From Mycobacterium szulgai (GTDB lineage: Bacteria; Actinomycetota; Actinomycetes; Mycobacteriales; Mycobacteriaceae), in contig NZ_LQPW01000165.1 of the NCBI RefSeq assembly GCF_002116635.1, forward strand, positions 1 through 64,000: a DNA stretch of 64,000 nt. Direction: 5' to 3'. Below the pieces are notes generated by a model. It did not search any database, had not been told where the DNA came from, and saw only the letters and a list, made by a program, of their open reading frames with translations. This document shows, in pieces, positions 45,696 to 55,387 of this stretch (positions are counted from its first letter, which is position 1; each line of letters begins with the position of its first letter). A program made the translations under genes and the position numbers.

Positions 45696-46760
45696 ATGAG
45701 CAAATCGCGCCCCCGCTCACCCAGGTGGTCATGGTTAATCGCCGTCATAGCGGTGCTCGGGTTGGGCTGCGGATTTGACCTCGCCGCGCCGCCGGTGCCC
45801 GCTCAGGCCGCACCGCTCAAAGACTTCCCCATGGTCCCGCTCGACCCGGTAGCCGCAGTGGCCCAGGTCGGCCCGCAAGTGGTCAACATCAACACCAAAC
45901 TCGGCTACAACAATGCGGTAGGCGCCGGCACCGGCATCGTCATCGACCCCAACGGCGTCGTACTGACCAATAACCACGTCATCTCCGGCGCCACCGACAT
46001 CACCGCATTCAGCGTCGGCGACGGCCGAACCTACGGCGTGGACGTGGTGGGCTACGACCGCACGCAGGACATCGCGGTGCTGCAGCTGCGCGGCGCGGGT
46101 GGTCTCCCGACGGCCGCAATCGGCGGCGGGGTCAATGTCGGCGAGCCGATCGTGGCGCTGGGCAACACCGGCGGACAAGGCGGAACGCCGCGTGCGGTGG
46201 CCGGCAAGGTGGTCGCGCTCGGCCAAACCGTGCAGGCATCCGATGCGCTGACCGGCGCCGAGGAGTCACTGAGCGGCCTGATCCAGGTAGACGCCGCGAT
46301 CGCGCCGGGCGACTCGGGCGGTCCCGTCGTCAACAACGCCGGACAGGTGGTCGGTATCAACACGGCCGCTTCCGACAACTTCCAGATGTCACAGGGCGGG
46401 ACCGGTTTCGCCATTCCGATCGGTCAGGCGATCAACATCGCCAACCAGATCCGGTCCGGCGGTGGGTCACCCACCGTGCACATCGGCCCGACGGCCTTCC
46501 TGGGCCTGGGCGTCGTCGACAACGGTGGCAACGGCGCGAAGGTCGCACGTGTGGTCGGAAACGCTCCGGCCGCCTCGGTCGGGATCTCCAACGGCGACAT
46601 CATCACGGCAATCGACGGCGCCGCGATCAACTCGGCCACGGCGATGTCTGACGCCCTCAACCCGCATCATCCAGGGGACACCATTTCGGTGACCTGGCAA
46701 TCCAAGTCGGGTGCCGCGCGTACCGAAAATGTCACGTTGGCAGAGGGGCCGCCGGCCTGA
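45696..46760 (+). CDS. pepA: Secreted HtrA-like serine protease PepA
   Basis: A 354-aa exported trypsin-like protease matching Rv0125 (Mtb32A antigen). The signal peptide covers residues 1-38 (WSWLIAVIAVLGLGCGFDLAAPPVPAQA). The catalytic triad is His in TNNHVISGATDI near 94, Asp in YDRTQDIAVLQL near 124 and Ser in APGDSGGPVV near 207. The C-terminal 90 residues form a PDZ domain (FLGLGVVDNGGNGAKVARV, GISNGDIITAIDG). ATG 45696 follows GCAGGAGGTTACG. It acts in the cell envelope or outside the cell. It stands upstream of the trehalose genes and is probably a separate unit. Confidence 0.95.
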   Translation: MSKSRPRSPRWSWLIAVIAVLGLGCGFDLAAPPVPAQAAPLKDFPMVPLDPVAAVAQVGPQVVNINTKLGYNNAVGAGTGIVIDPNGVVLTNNHVISGATDITAFSVGDGRTYGVDVVGYDRTQDIAVLQLRGAGGLPTAAIGGGVNVGEPIVALGNTGGQGGTPRAVAGKVVALGQTVQASDALTGAEESLSGLIQVDAAIAPGDSGGPVVNNAGQVVGINTAASDNFQMSQGGTGFAIPIGQAINIANQIRSGGGSPTVHIGPTAFLGLGVVDNGGNGAKVARVVGNAPAASVGISNGDIITAIDGAAINSATAMSDALNPHHPGDTISVTWQSKSGAARTENVTLAEGPPA

Positions 46761-46880
46761 CCCGGCGCGGTCAATGCGATTTGGCCAGCCAAATTCCTTG
46801 GTGTCAGCCATGATTCGCACTTTGTTTGCGGAAGTGATTCCTGAAGACATGCGTCGGGTACCCATGGCAGCGTGGAATTG

Positions 46881-48673
<1,793 letters not shown>

Positions 48674-48677
<4 letters not shown>

Positions 48678-50020
48678 GCCTCTCAGCCAAGCTGCCCTGG
48701 TCGGATTGGCTTCCGCAGCAACGTTGGTATGCCGGACGCAACCGCGAACTGTCGAGCGCCGAGCCAGCCGTGGTCGTGGCGCTGCGCGACGATCTGGAGC
48801 TGGTGTTGGTCGACGTCGGCTACTCCGATGGCTTCTCGGAGCGCTACCAGGTGATCGTCGGGTGGGATTCCGAGCCCGTCTCCGAATACAGCGCGATGGC
48901 CACCATCGGCGCTGCTGACGACCACACTGCCTTCGACGCGCTATACGGGTCGGCGGCCCCGCAGTTTCTGCTGTCACTGATCGATTCGTCGGCCACGCGC
49001 GGCTCCTCCGGCACAGCAGTCACCTTCATCAAGGAGCCCGACGTCGAACTACCGCTGGACGCATATCCGCGGGTCATGGACGCCGAGCAGAGCAACACCA
49101 GCGTCATCTTCGACCGTCCGCCGGCGGCGATCTTCAAAGTGTTCCGCCGCGTCAGCCCGGGTATCAATCCCGATATCGAGCTGAACCGGGTGCTCGGTCG
49201 CGCCGGTAACCCGCACGTGGCCCGGCTGCTGGGTACCTACGAGATCGACCTGGGCTCGGATGCGGCGTGGCCGCTCGGGATGGCCACCGCGTATGCCGCC
49301 AACGCGGCCGAAGGCTGGGCCATGGCCACAACCAGTGTTCGTGACTTGTTCGCCGAAGGCGATCTGTACGCCCACGAGGTTGGTGGTGACTTCGCCGGCG
49401 AGTCCTACCGGCTGGGCGAAGCCGTGGCCTCGGTACACGCCACACTGGCCGAGACGCTGGGCACCGAGCAGGCGGAGTTTCCGGTCGACCATGTGCTGGC
49501 GCGGCTGTCGTCGGCGGTTGCCGTGGTGCCCGATCTGGAGCAGTACGCCGCCACGATCGAGGAACGGTTCGCCAAGCTCGCCCATGAAACGATCACCGTG
49601 CAGCGGGTACACGGGGATCTGCATCTGGGACAGGTTTTGCGCACACCGGAGAGCTGGCTACTGATCGATTTCGAAGGTGAGCCGGGCCAACCTCTGGACG
49701 AGCGGCGGGCGCTCGATTCGCCGTTGCGCGACGTTGCCGGAGTATTGCGCTCCTTCGAGTACGCCGCCTACGGGCCGCTGGTCGACCACGTGGCCGACAA
49801 GCAACGCGCCGCGCGCGCCCGGGAATGGGTGGAGCGCAATCGCACCGCGTTCTGCGACGGCTATGCGGCCGCCTCCGGAACCGATCCGCGCGATTCTATG
49901 TCGCTGCTGGCCGCATACGAGCTGGACAAGGCGGTGTACGAGACGGGTTATGAGTCCCGGCACCGGCCCACCTGGTTGCCGATTCCGCTGCGCTCGATCG
50001 CCCGCCTGACCGCCGTTTGA
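48674..50020 (+). CDS. mak: Maltokinase Mak (Pep2)
   Basis: The ATG overlaps the treS stop (ATGA) and is preceded by GGAGGAAATCGC within treS. The 448-aa product has an N-terminal cap domain (LPWSDWLPQQRWYAGRNR) and a kinase-like C-lobe with VHGDLHLGQVL near residue 313 (catalytic Asp) and LLIDFEGEP near 332 (metal-binding Asp), as in aminoglycoside-phosphotransferase-like maltokinases. It phosphorylates maltose to maltose-1-phosphate with ATP. It matches Rv0127. The tight overlap keeps the complex subunits in balance. Confidence 0.95.
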
Positions 50021-50057
50021 TTCGGCAACCGCGGCGGGTCTCTGGAAGCATGCTCGT

Positions 50058-50738
50058 GTGCAAAAAGAGATCTACGACAGTGAGGCGAGGTTGTCCTGGG
50101 TGCTGGCCGGGCTGGCCGGCGTGCTGGGGGCTACCGCATTCACCCACTCCGCCGGATACTTCGTAACCTTCATGACCGGTAACGCGCAGCGCGCGGTACT
50201 GGGCGTTTTCCGCGACGACGTGTGGTTGTCGATCACCGCATCGCTGCTCATTCTGTGCTTTCTGGCCGGGGTGGTCGTGGCCTCGGTGTGCCGGCGGCAC
50301 TTCTGGGTGGCGCATCCGCACGGACCGACCGTGTTGACCACCTTCTGCCTGGTCTTTGCCACCGCGCTGGACATCGTCGTCGGCGGCTGGGAAGAGAGCC
50401 TGCTCGACTTCGTGCCGATTCTGTTCGTGGTCTTCGGTATCGGCTCGCTGAACACATCGTTCGTCAAGGACGGCGAGGTGTCGGTCCCGTTGAGCTATGT
50501 CACCGGCACGCTGGTCAAGATGGGCCAGGGCATCGAGCGCCACATCGCCGGCGGCCGCATCGAGGACTGGCTGGGTTACTTTCTGCTCTACGCCAGCTTC
50601 ACCCTGGGTGCCGTAGCCGGTGGCGCGATCAGCCTGGTGGTCAGCGGGTCCCAGATGCTGGCGGTGGCGGCCATCGTCTGCGCGGTGACGACCGGCTACA
50701 CCTACCTGCACGCTGATCGCCGCGGTTTGTTGAAGTAG
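50058..50738 (+). CDS. DUF1275 (YoaK-type) membrane protein (226 aa)
   Basis: Six or seven hydrophobic helices with the DUF1275 features AGLAGVLGATAFTHSAGYFVTFMTGNAQRAVLG near the N-terminus and GSLNTSFVKDGEVSVPLSYVTGTLVKMGQGIER in the middle. The family is predicted to transport or bind small solutes, without a proven substrate. The GTG 50058 start lies 37 bp after mak on the same strand, so read-through from treS-mak is likely. It corresponds to Rv0128. The strong hairpin at 50753-50790 follows. Confidence 0.8.
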   Translation: MQKEIYDSEARLSWVLAGLAGVLGATAFTHSAGYFVTFMTGNAQRAVLGVFRDDVWLSITASLLILCFLAGVVVASVCRRHFWVAHPHGPTVLTTFCLVFATALDIVVGGWEESLLDFVPILFVVFGIGSLNTSFVKDGEVSVPLSYVTGTLVKMGQGIERHIAGGRIEDWLGYFLLYASFTLGAVAGGAISLVVSGSQMLAVAAIVCAVTTGYTYLHADRRGLLK

Positions 50739-50752
50739 CGGTTAGGAAAGAA

Positions 50753-50790
50753 CATCGGCAGCAGCGCTGGCCGTTGCGCTGCTGCCGATG
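50753..50790. terminator. Bidirectional terminator between the DUF1275 gene and fbpC
   Basis: CATCGGCAGCAGCGC (50753-50767) and GCGCTGCTGCCGATG (50776-50790) are perfect 15-bp arms with an 8-base loop. It lies between two convergent genes. There is no poly-U on either side, as is common in mycobacteria. It is the strongest hairpin I noticed in the window. Confidence 0.85.
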
Positions 50791-50806
50791 CGGCTTCGGG
50801 TGTGAC

Positions 50807-51880
50807 TCAGGTTGCGGGAGTGCCGGGTACCACCGGAACCAGCGAAGCTCCTGGAGCGGCCGGAGCGGCCGGAGCGGCCGGAGCCGGCGGGTTGACCGCG
50901 CTGAGCACCCGCAGCATGTCGGGCTTCATGGCGGTCAACTGCTGGTTCCAGTAGGCCCACGAGTGGGTGCCGTTGTTGGGGAAGTTGAACACACCGTTGC
51001 GTCCACCCGCTGCCGCGTAGTTGTTCTGGAAGCTTTGGTTGGTGCGCAGTGTGAGGCCTTCCAGGAACTTCGCCGGCATGTTGTCGCCGCCGAGGTCGCT
51101 CGGGGTGCCGTTACCGCAGTAGACCCAGATCCGGGTGTTGTTGGCGACCAGGCGGGGAATCTGCACCATCGGGTCGTTGCGCTTCCACGCCGGGTCGGTG
51201 GACGGGCCCCACATGCTATTGGCGTTGTACCCGCCCGAGTCGTTCATCGCCAGACCGATCAGCGTCGGCCACCAGCCCTCGGATGGGTTGAGGAAGCCGG
51301 ACAGCGACGCCGCGTACGGGAACTGCTGCGGGTAGTAAGCGGCCATGACCAATGCGGAGCCACCCGACATCGAAAGTCCAACGGTCGCATTTCCGGTCGG
51401 CGAGACGCCCTTGTTGGCCTGCAACCAGGCGGGCATTTCCCGGGTCAGGAAGCTTTCCCATTTGTAGGTGTAGCCCTGGCCATTGCCCTGCGAGGGCTGG
51501 TACCAGTCGCTGTAGAAACTGGACTGACCGCCCACGGGCATGATCACCGACAGACCGGATTGGTAGAACTCCTCGAAGGCCGGGGTGTTGATGTCCCAAC
51601 CGCTGAAGTCGTCCTGGGCCCGCAGCCCGTCGAGGAGGTAGACCGCGTGCGGTCCGCCGCCCTGGAATTGCACCTTGATGTTGCGGCCCATCGACGGAGA
51701 CGGCACCTGAAGGTATTCCACCGGAAGACCCGGCCGAGAGAACGCGCCCGCGGTAGCCGAGCCGCCGACGGCGCAGACCAGTCCGGTCAACAAGGCAGCT
51801 CCTACCGCCGCGATAGCCAGCCGGCGCGGCGCCGTGGCCGCCGCGCAACGCAACCTCCGCATCTCTTTCCAGAACGACAT
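50807..51880 (-). CDS. fbpC: Mycolyltransferase antigen 85C
   Basis: A 357-aa secreted alpha/beta hydrolase nearly identical in motif order to Ag85C (Rv0129c). The signal peptide ends at TATAGA-FSRPGLPVEYLQV. The catalytic Ser is in VGLSMSGGSAL near residue 170, with His in THSWAYW near 307; the acidic residue is in FLEGLTLRTN. It transfers mycolic acid between trehalose monomycolates and to arabinogalactan. The C-terminal tail is Pro/Ala-rich and longer than in M. tuberculosis. I prefer ATG 51880 (MSFWKEMRRLR), which matches the usual N-terminus; ATG 51892 adds four residues. Confidence 0.95.
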   Translation of the reverse strand: MSFWKEMRRLRCAAATAPRRLAIAAVGAALLTGLVCAVGGSATAGAFSRPGLPVEYLQVPSPSMGRNIKVQFQGGGPHAVYLLDGLRAQDDFSGWDINTPAFEEFYQSGLSVIMPVGGQSSFYSDWYQPSQGNGQGYTYKWESFLTREMPAWLQANKGVSPTGNATVGLSMSGGSALVMAAYYPQQFPYAASLSGFLNPSEGWWPTLIGLAMNDSGGYNANSMWGPSTDPAWKRNDPMVQIPRLVANNTRIWVYCGNGTPSDLGGDNMPAKFLEGLTLRTNQSFQNNYAAAGGRNGVFNFPNNGTHSWAYWNQQLTAMKPDMLRVLSAVNPPAPAAPAAPAAPGASLVPVVPGTPAT

Positions 51881-52039
51881 AGCTTTACCCATCCTTCATC
51901 TGCCGCACTACGGTCGAATCCGTTCTGGGGCGAGTGAAACACAGCGCGAGGGGGCAATTCTTTTGTCACGGCCGCAAGCCGACGTCGCGGTTAGCTAACG
52001 ATTGGGAGTCGAGCCGGATTCGTCACACGCCGATAACAG

Positions 52040-52876
52040 TTAGGACACGAGCCGGCGTAAAACCGTTGATGCCGTGGCGATTCCGAGCACTGGCGCTACC
52101 GCTAACACCACCAGCGCAATCGGGTGAAATGGAGCACCGAGGAAAAGCGCCCGCAATATGTCGACTTCATAACTGAGCGGGTTGATCCTGCTGAGCAGGC
52201 GCAACCAAGCGGGCATCACCTCGACCGGATAAAGGGCATTGGAGGCGAAGAACAACGGCATCGTGATGGCTTGTCCGATCCCCATCAGCCGGTCGCGGTT
52301 GCGCACCAGCCCGGCCAGCGTCATCGACAGGCAGGCAAAGAATGCCGCGCCGAGCATGACGACGGCCATCGCCGCCAGAATCCGCAACGGATTGACGGTC
52401 AGACCGGCACCCATCAAGTAGGCCAGAGCCAGCACGCCAACGACCTGGACCACCGAACGCACTCCGGCCGCAAACGACTTACCCGCGACCAATGCCGCCG
52501 CTGGCGCCGGGGTAACCATGAGTTTGGCGAGAATGCCGGCGTCGCGATCCCAGATGATCTGGATGCCGTAGAAGATCGAGATGAACAGCGCAGATTGCGC
52601 GATGATCCCGGGCGCCAGGAACGCCAGATAGGACACCGATCCGGTGTCGATGACGTGCAAGTGGCTGAACGTGGTGCCGAAGATCAACAGCCACAGCGCC
52701 GGCTGCACCATCCGCATGACGAGTTCGGTCCGGTCGTGTTGCAGCTTCTGCAGTTCGACGATCGCGAACGCCCCGATGCGAGTTACCGCCGTGCTGATGC
52801 GCTGCGATCCGCGCGGGGCGCGGACCAGGTTGACTTCCACTGGCCTGATGGTCCGGTCAACCGGCATTGCGGGCAA
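52040..52876 (-). CDS. ABC-2 type exporter permease (DrrB-like)
   Basis: A 278-aa membrane protein with six hydrophobic helices and the ABC-2 features ALWLLIFGTTFSHL, AFLAPGIIAQSALF, WDRDAGILAKLMVTPAPAAALVAGK and MPLFFASNALYPVEVMPAWLRLLSRINPLSYEVDILR. It pairs with the ATPase encoded just upstream, whose gene end it overlaps by 20 bases (GTG/ATG choice: ATG 52876 or ATG 52867). DrrA/DrrB-type exporters move drugs or lipids such as phthiocerol dimycocerosates. With a MarR regulator in the same operon, drug or toxic-lipid efflux is likely. The gap 51881-52039 shows no other feature. Confidence 0.88.
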   Translation of the reverse strand: MPAMPVDRTIRPVEVNLVRAPRGSQRISTAVTRIGAFAIVELQKLQHDRTELVMRMVQPALWLLIFGTTFSHLHVIDTGSVSYLAFLAPGIIAQSALFISIFYGIQIIWDRDAGILAKLMVTPAPAAALVAGKSFAAGVRSVVQVVGVLALAYLMGAGLTVNPLRILAAMAVVMLGAAFFACLSMTLAGLVRNRDRLMGIGQAITMPLFFASNALYPVEVMPAWLRLLSRINPLSYEVDILRALFLGAPFHPIALVVLAVAPVLGIATASTVLRRLVS

Positions 52877-53675
52877 CCCTTCTGGTGGAACGGATTTGGC
52901 GGATGTCGGACGGCTCTTCTTCGGTCAGGTCCGACGCCGCATAGTGGCGGAACACGTCCTCTAGGGTGGCGGCCGGCGCCACCTTGGAGATTCGGGCCTT
53001 CAGCTCGTCCGGGCTACCTACCGCCTGCAAGGCGCCGTTATGCATCAGGGCAACCCGGTCGGACAGCGCGTCGGCTTCTTCCATGTAGTGGGTGGTGAGC
53101 AGCACGGTCATGCCGAACTCCGCCTGCATCTTCTGCACTTGGGTCCAGACGCCGTCGCGGGCGATGGGATCGAGTCCGACGGTCGGCTCGTCGAGCACCA
53201 GCAGCGACGGACGATTCACCAGGGCTTGGGCCACCTCCAGCCGGCGAATCATGCCACCGGAGTACGTCCTTGCCAGCCGATCGGCCACCTCGAGCAACTC
53301 CATGGCGGCCAGTGCCTGATCGACGCGCTCGGACCGGCACCTGCGAGGCACGCCGTACAACCGCGCGAACCACTCCACGTTCTGCCGGCCGGTCAACGCA
53401 GTCTCGATCGAAAGTTGCTGCGGCACATAGCCGATGTTGCTCCTGATGTCGACGGTCTGGCGACGTGCGTCGAGCCCGAAGATGTGCAATTCTCCCTGCT
53501 GGATCGGCGTCAACGTGGTCAACACCCGGACAACCGTCGTCTTGCCGGCGCCGTTGGGGCCGAGCAACCCCATCGTCTCGCCGGCCTGCACCTGCAGCGT
53601 CACGTCGTCGACGGCCGTGAACTCGCCGTAGCGGTAGGTCAGGTTCCGGCAGTCGATGGCCATCGGCACGTTCAC
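52857..53675 (-). CDS. ABC transporter ATP-binding protein (DrrA-like)
   Basis: A 272-aa ATPase with Walker A GPNGAGKTT at residues 39-47, a Q-loop within YVPQQLSIE, signature YSGGMIRRLEVAQAL, Walker B LLVLDEPTVGLD and the switch His in LLTTHYMEEADALSDR. The C-terminal extension (APAATLEDVFRHYA) is typical of DrrA-type exporters. The GTG 53675 start overlaps the MarR stop (GTGA), so the three genes marR, ATPase and permease form one operon. The substrate is unknown. Confidence 0.92.
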   Translation of the reverse strand: MNVPMAIDCRNLTYRYGEFTAVDDVTLQVQAGETMGLLGPNGAGKTTVVRVLTTLTPIQQGELHIFGLDARRQTVDIRSNIGYVPQQLSIETALTGRQNVEWFARLYGVPRRCRSERVDQALAAMELLEVADRLARTYSGGMIRRLEVAQALVNRPSLLVLDEPTVGLDPIARDGVWTQVQKMQAEFGMTVLLTTHYMEEADALSDRVALMHNGALQAVGSPDELKARISKVAPAATLEDVFRHYAASDLTEEEPSDIRQIRSTRRVARNAG

Positions 53676-54133
53676 GATCGGCGCTCCTGCAATAGTCGAG
53701 TCATCGTGTCAAGGACATCCAATCCCCTTGTGAGGGCTTCGATTTGATCGCTGTCAAGCTCGGTTAGCAGCTCTGACATCAGCGCTCGCCGCGCGGCCCG
53801 AGACGCGTCGACGATCTGCTGGGCGGGTTCGGCGAGCCGCAGCCGGCCGACCCGACGGTCCGTCGCGCCGGCGGTCCGGACCAGCAACCCGTCGGATACC
53901 AGCCGGGAAACCAGGGTGGAGGCGGTGTTGGCCGCCAGCCCGAGTTCCGCGGCGGCGGCGCTGACGGAGATCCCCGGCTCACGGCCGACGAGCCACAACA
54001 GCTCGGCCTGGGACTCGCTGAGCTGCGTGGACTCGAATCCGCGGTCCGCTGACCGGCGGAGTTGCCGACGGAATCTGCCGACGACGCGGAACACCTCAGT
54101 CACCACGTCGGTGCGGGATTTGATTGTGTCCAT
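53672..54133 (-). CDS. MarR-family transcriptional regulator
   Basis: A 153-aa winged-helix protein: SESQAELLWLVGREPGISVSAAAAELGLAANTASTLVSRLVSDGLLVRTAGATDRRVGRLRL contains the recognition helix and a DRR wing motif characteristic of MarR proteins. Flanking helices form the dimer interface. It heads the exporter operon and probably represses it until an inducing compound binds. A TATAC-GTATA palindrome lies immediately before its start at 54135-54148. ATG 54133 is the likely start, possibly leaderless given the AT-rich promoter abutting it. Confidence 0.9.
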   Translation of the reverse strand: MDTIKSRTDVVTEVFRVVGRFRRQLRRSADRGFESTQLSESQAELLWLVGREPGISVSAAAAELGLAANTASTLVSRLVSDGLLVRTAGATDRRVGRLRLAEPAQQIVDASRAARRALMSELLTELDSDQIEALTRGLDVLDTMTRLLQERRS

Positions 54134-54134
54134 A

Positions 54135-54148
54135 TATACCTCTGTATA
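54135..54148. promoter_or_regulatory. Operator/promoter palindrome of the MarR-ABC operon
   Basis: TATAC-CTCT-GTATA is a perfect 14-bp dyad two bases upstream of the marR ATG. Two related GTAC/CGGG-type repeats follow up to 54182, in a patch much richer in A+T than its surroundings. It probably serves as both the -10 region and the MarR operator (autoregulation). Confidence 0.55.
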
Positions 54149-54191
54149 CGAGCTAAATATGTGTACCCGCTATGTACGGGCTATATGCGAG

Positions 54192-54689
54192 CTACTTTGC
54201 GAGGCGATGCAGGGTCACCTTCGTCAGTCCGCCGTCATCGACGATCGCGGTCATATAACTGCAGAACGGCTGCCTGCGACGATCGGTGGGCGACCCCGGG
54301 TTGAGTAGCCGCAGGCCCGTTTCTGTGGTCGTATCCCAGGGGATGTGGCTGTGGCCGAATACCAGCACGTCAGTGTCCGGGTAGAGACGCGACATGCGTT
54401 TGTCGCGGCCGCTGGTTGGACCCGTCTCGTGGATCACGGTGAAGCGCAGGTTCTTAAGCGTCACATCGGCGCGTTCGGGCAGTCGGCCGCGCAACTGCGG
54501 GCCGTCGTTGTTTCCCCAGCACGCCACCAGCCTGTGCGCTTTGGCTTCGAGTTCGTCGAGCAGCTCGAGTGATACCCAGTCGCCGGCGTGGATGACAATG
54601 TCAGCCTCAACGACCTCGTCCCACACCTGGGCGGGCAGGTCGCGAGCGCGTTTGGGGACGTGGGTATCGGCGATCAGCAGCAGCCGCAT
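54192..54689 (-). CDS. Metallophosphoesterase, YfcE/MJ0936 family (165 aa)
   Basis: The small calcineurin-like fold is clear: LLLIADTHVPKR (D-x-H metal ligands), VIHAGDWVSLELLD (GD), VACWGNNDGP (GNxD), VIHETGP, VLVFGHSHIPW (GHxH) and LLNPGSPTDRR, all in the order of YfcE/MJ0936 phosphodiesterases. These enzymes hydrolyse phosphodiesters with two metal ions, often Mn2+; the physiological substrate is unknown. It reads toward the marR promoter and is divergent from htdZ across the 56-bp tandem repeat. Confidence 0.85.
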   Translation of the reverse strand: MRLLLIADTHVPKRARDLPAQVWDEVVEADIVIHAGDWVSLELLDELEAKAHRLVACWGNNDGPQLRGRLPERADVTLKNLRFTVIHETGPTSGRDKRMSRLYPDTDVLVFGHSHIPWDTTTETGLRLLNPGSPTDRRRQPFCSYMTAIVDDGGLTKVTLHRLAK

Positions 54690-54705
54690 AAGTTCTATGC
54701 ATACC

Positions 54706-54836
54706 CTCGATCAAGCACGGAGGTGAGTGCACGAGCCGCGTAGCGGGTCGTAGCAGCTCAGCTCGAACTAGCACGGAGGTGAGTGCAAGAGCCGCGTAGC
54801 GGGTCGTAGCAGCTCGCCTCGATTGAGCAGGGAGGA
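54706..54836. repeat. 56-bp tandem repeat (2.3 copies) upstream of htdZ
   Basis: Units begin at 54706, 54762 and 54818 (partial), each starting CTCGA followed by AGCACGGAGGTGAGTGCA-like sequence and GCCGCGTAGCGGGTCG. The two full copies differ at only a few positions. Each copy contains a GGAGGTG Shine-Dalgarno-like core; the partial third copy provides the AGGGAGGAGA ribosome-binding site of htdZ. The duplication therefore lies in the 5' leader of htdZ and could vary in copy number between strains. Confidence 0.8.
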
Positions 54837-54844
54837 GACGGATT

Positions 54845-55300
54845 ATGCGCACCTTCGAGTCAGTTGCCGACCTCGCAGCCGCCGCGGGCGAGACCATCGG
54901 GCAGAGCGACTGGGTGACCATCACTCAGGAGGACGTCAACCTATTCGCCGATGCGACGGGCGATCACCAGTGGATCCACGTCGACCCGGAGCGGGCGGCC
55001 AAGGGTCCGTTCGGCACTACCATTGCCCACGGCTTCATGACTTTGTCGCTGTTGCCGCGGCTGCAGCATGACATGTACACCGTCAAGGGCATCAAGCTGG
55101 CAATCAATTACGGGCTCAACAAGGTTCGGTTCCCCGCACCGGTGCCGGTGGGATCTCGAGTGCGCGCGCAGAGTTCGTTGGTGAGCGTCGAAGACGTCGG
55201 CAACGGTGCGGTGCAGGCCATCGTGGCGACCACCGTCGAGGTGGAAGGGTCGGCCAAGCCGGCTTGTGTGGCCGAAAGTGTCGTGCGCTACATCACGTGA
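54845..55300 (+). CDS. htdZ: MaoC-like (R)-specific enoyl-CoA hydratase HtdZ
   Basis: The 151-aa hot-dog-fold protein equals Rv0130 in length. The hydratase motif with catalytic D40 and H45 is in FADATGDHQWIHVD, followed by KGPFGTTIAHGFMTLSLLPRL and NYGLNKVRFPAPVPVGSRVRA. It hydrates trans-2-enoyl-CoA to (3R)-hydroxyacyl-CoA. The ATG follows GGGAGGAGACGGATT. The leader holds the 56-bp tandem repeat. It is convergent with fadE1 across an 87-bp, relatively A+T-rich gap in which no clear terminator is visible. Confidence 0.93.
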   Translation: MRTFESVADLAAAAGETIGQSDWVTITQEDVNLFADATGDHQWIHVDPERAAKGPFGTTIAHGFMTLSLLPRLQHDMYTVKGIKLAINYGLNKVRFPAPVPVGSRVRAQSSLVSVEDVGNGAVQAIVATTVEVEGSAKPACVAESVVRYIT

Positions 55301-55387
55301 GTGGTCGCATACGTTTCGAGATATAAACTACGACTACACTTTTCGGCGCGTCGTGTGCGTGGTTTATGTGTCGCGGCGCCAGTGCGA

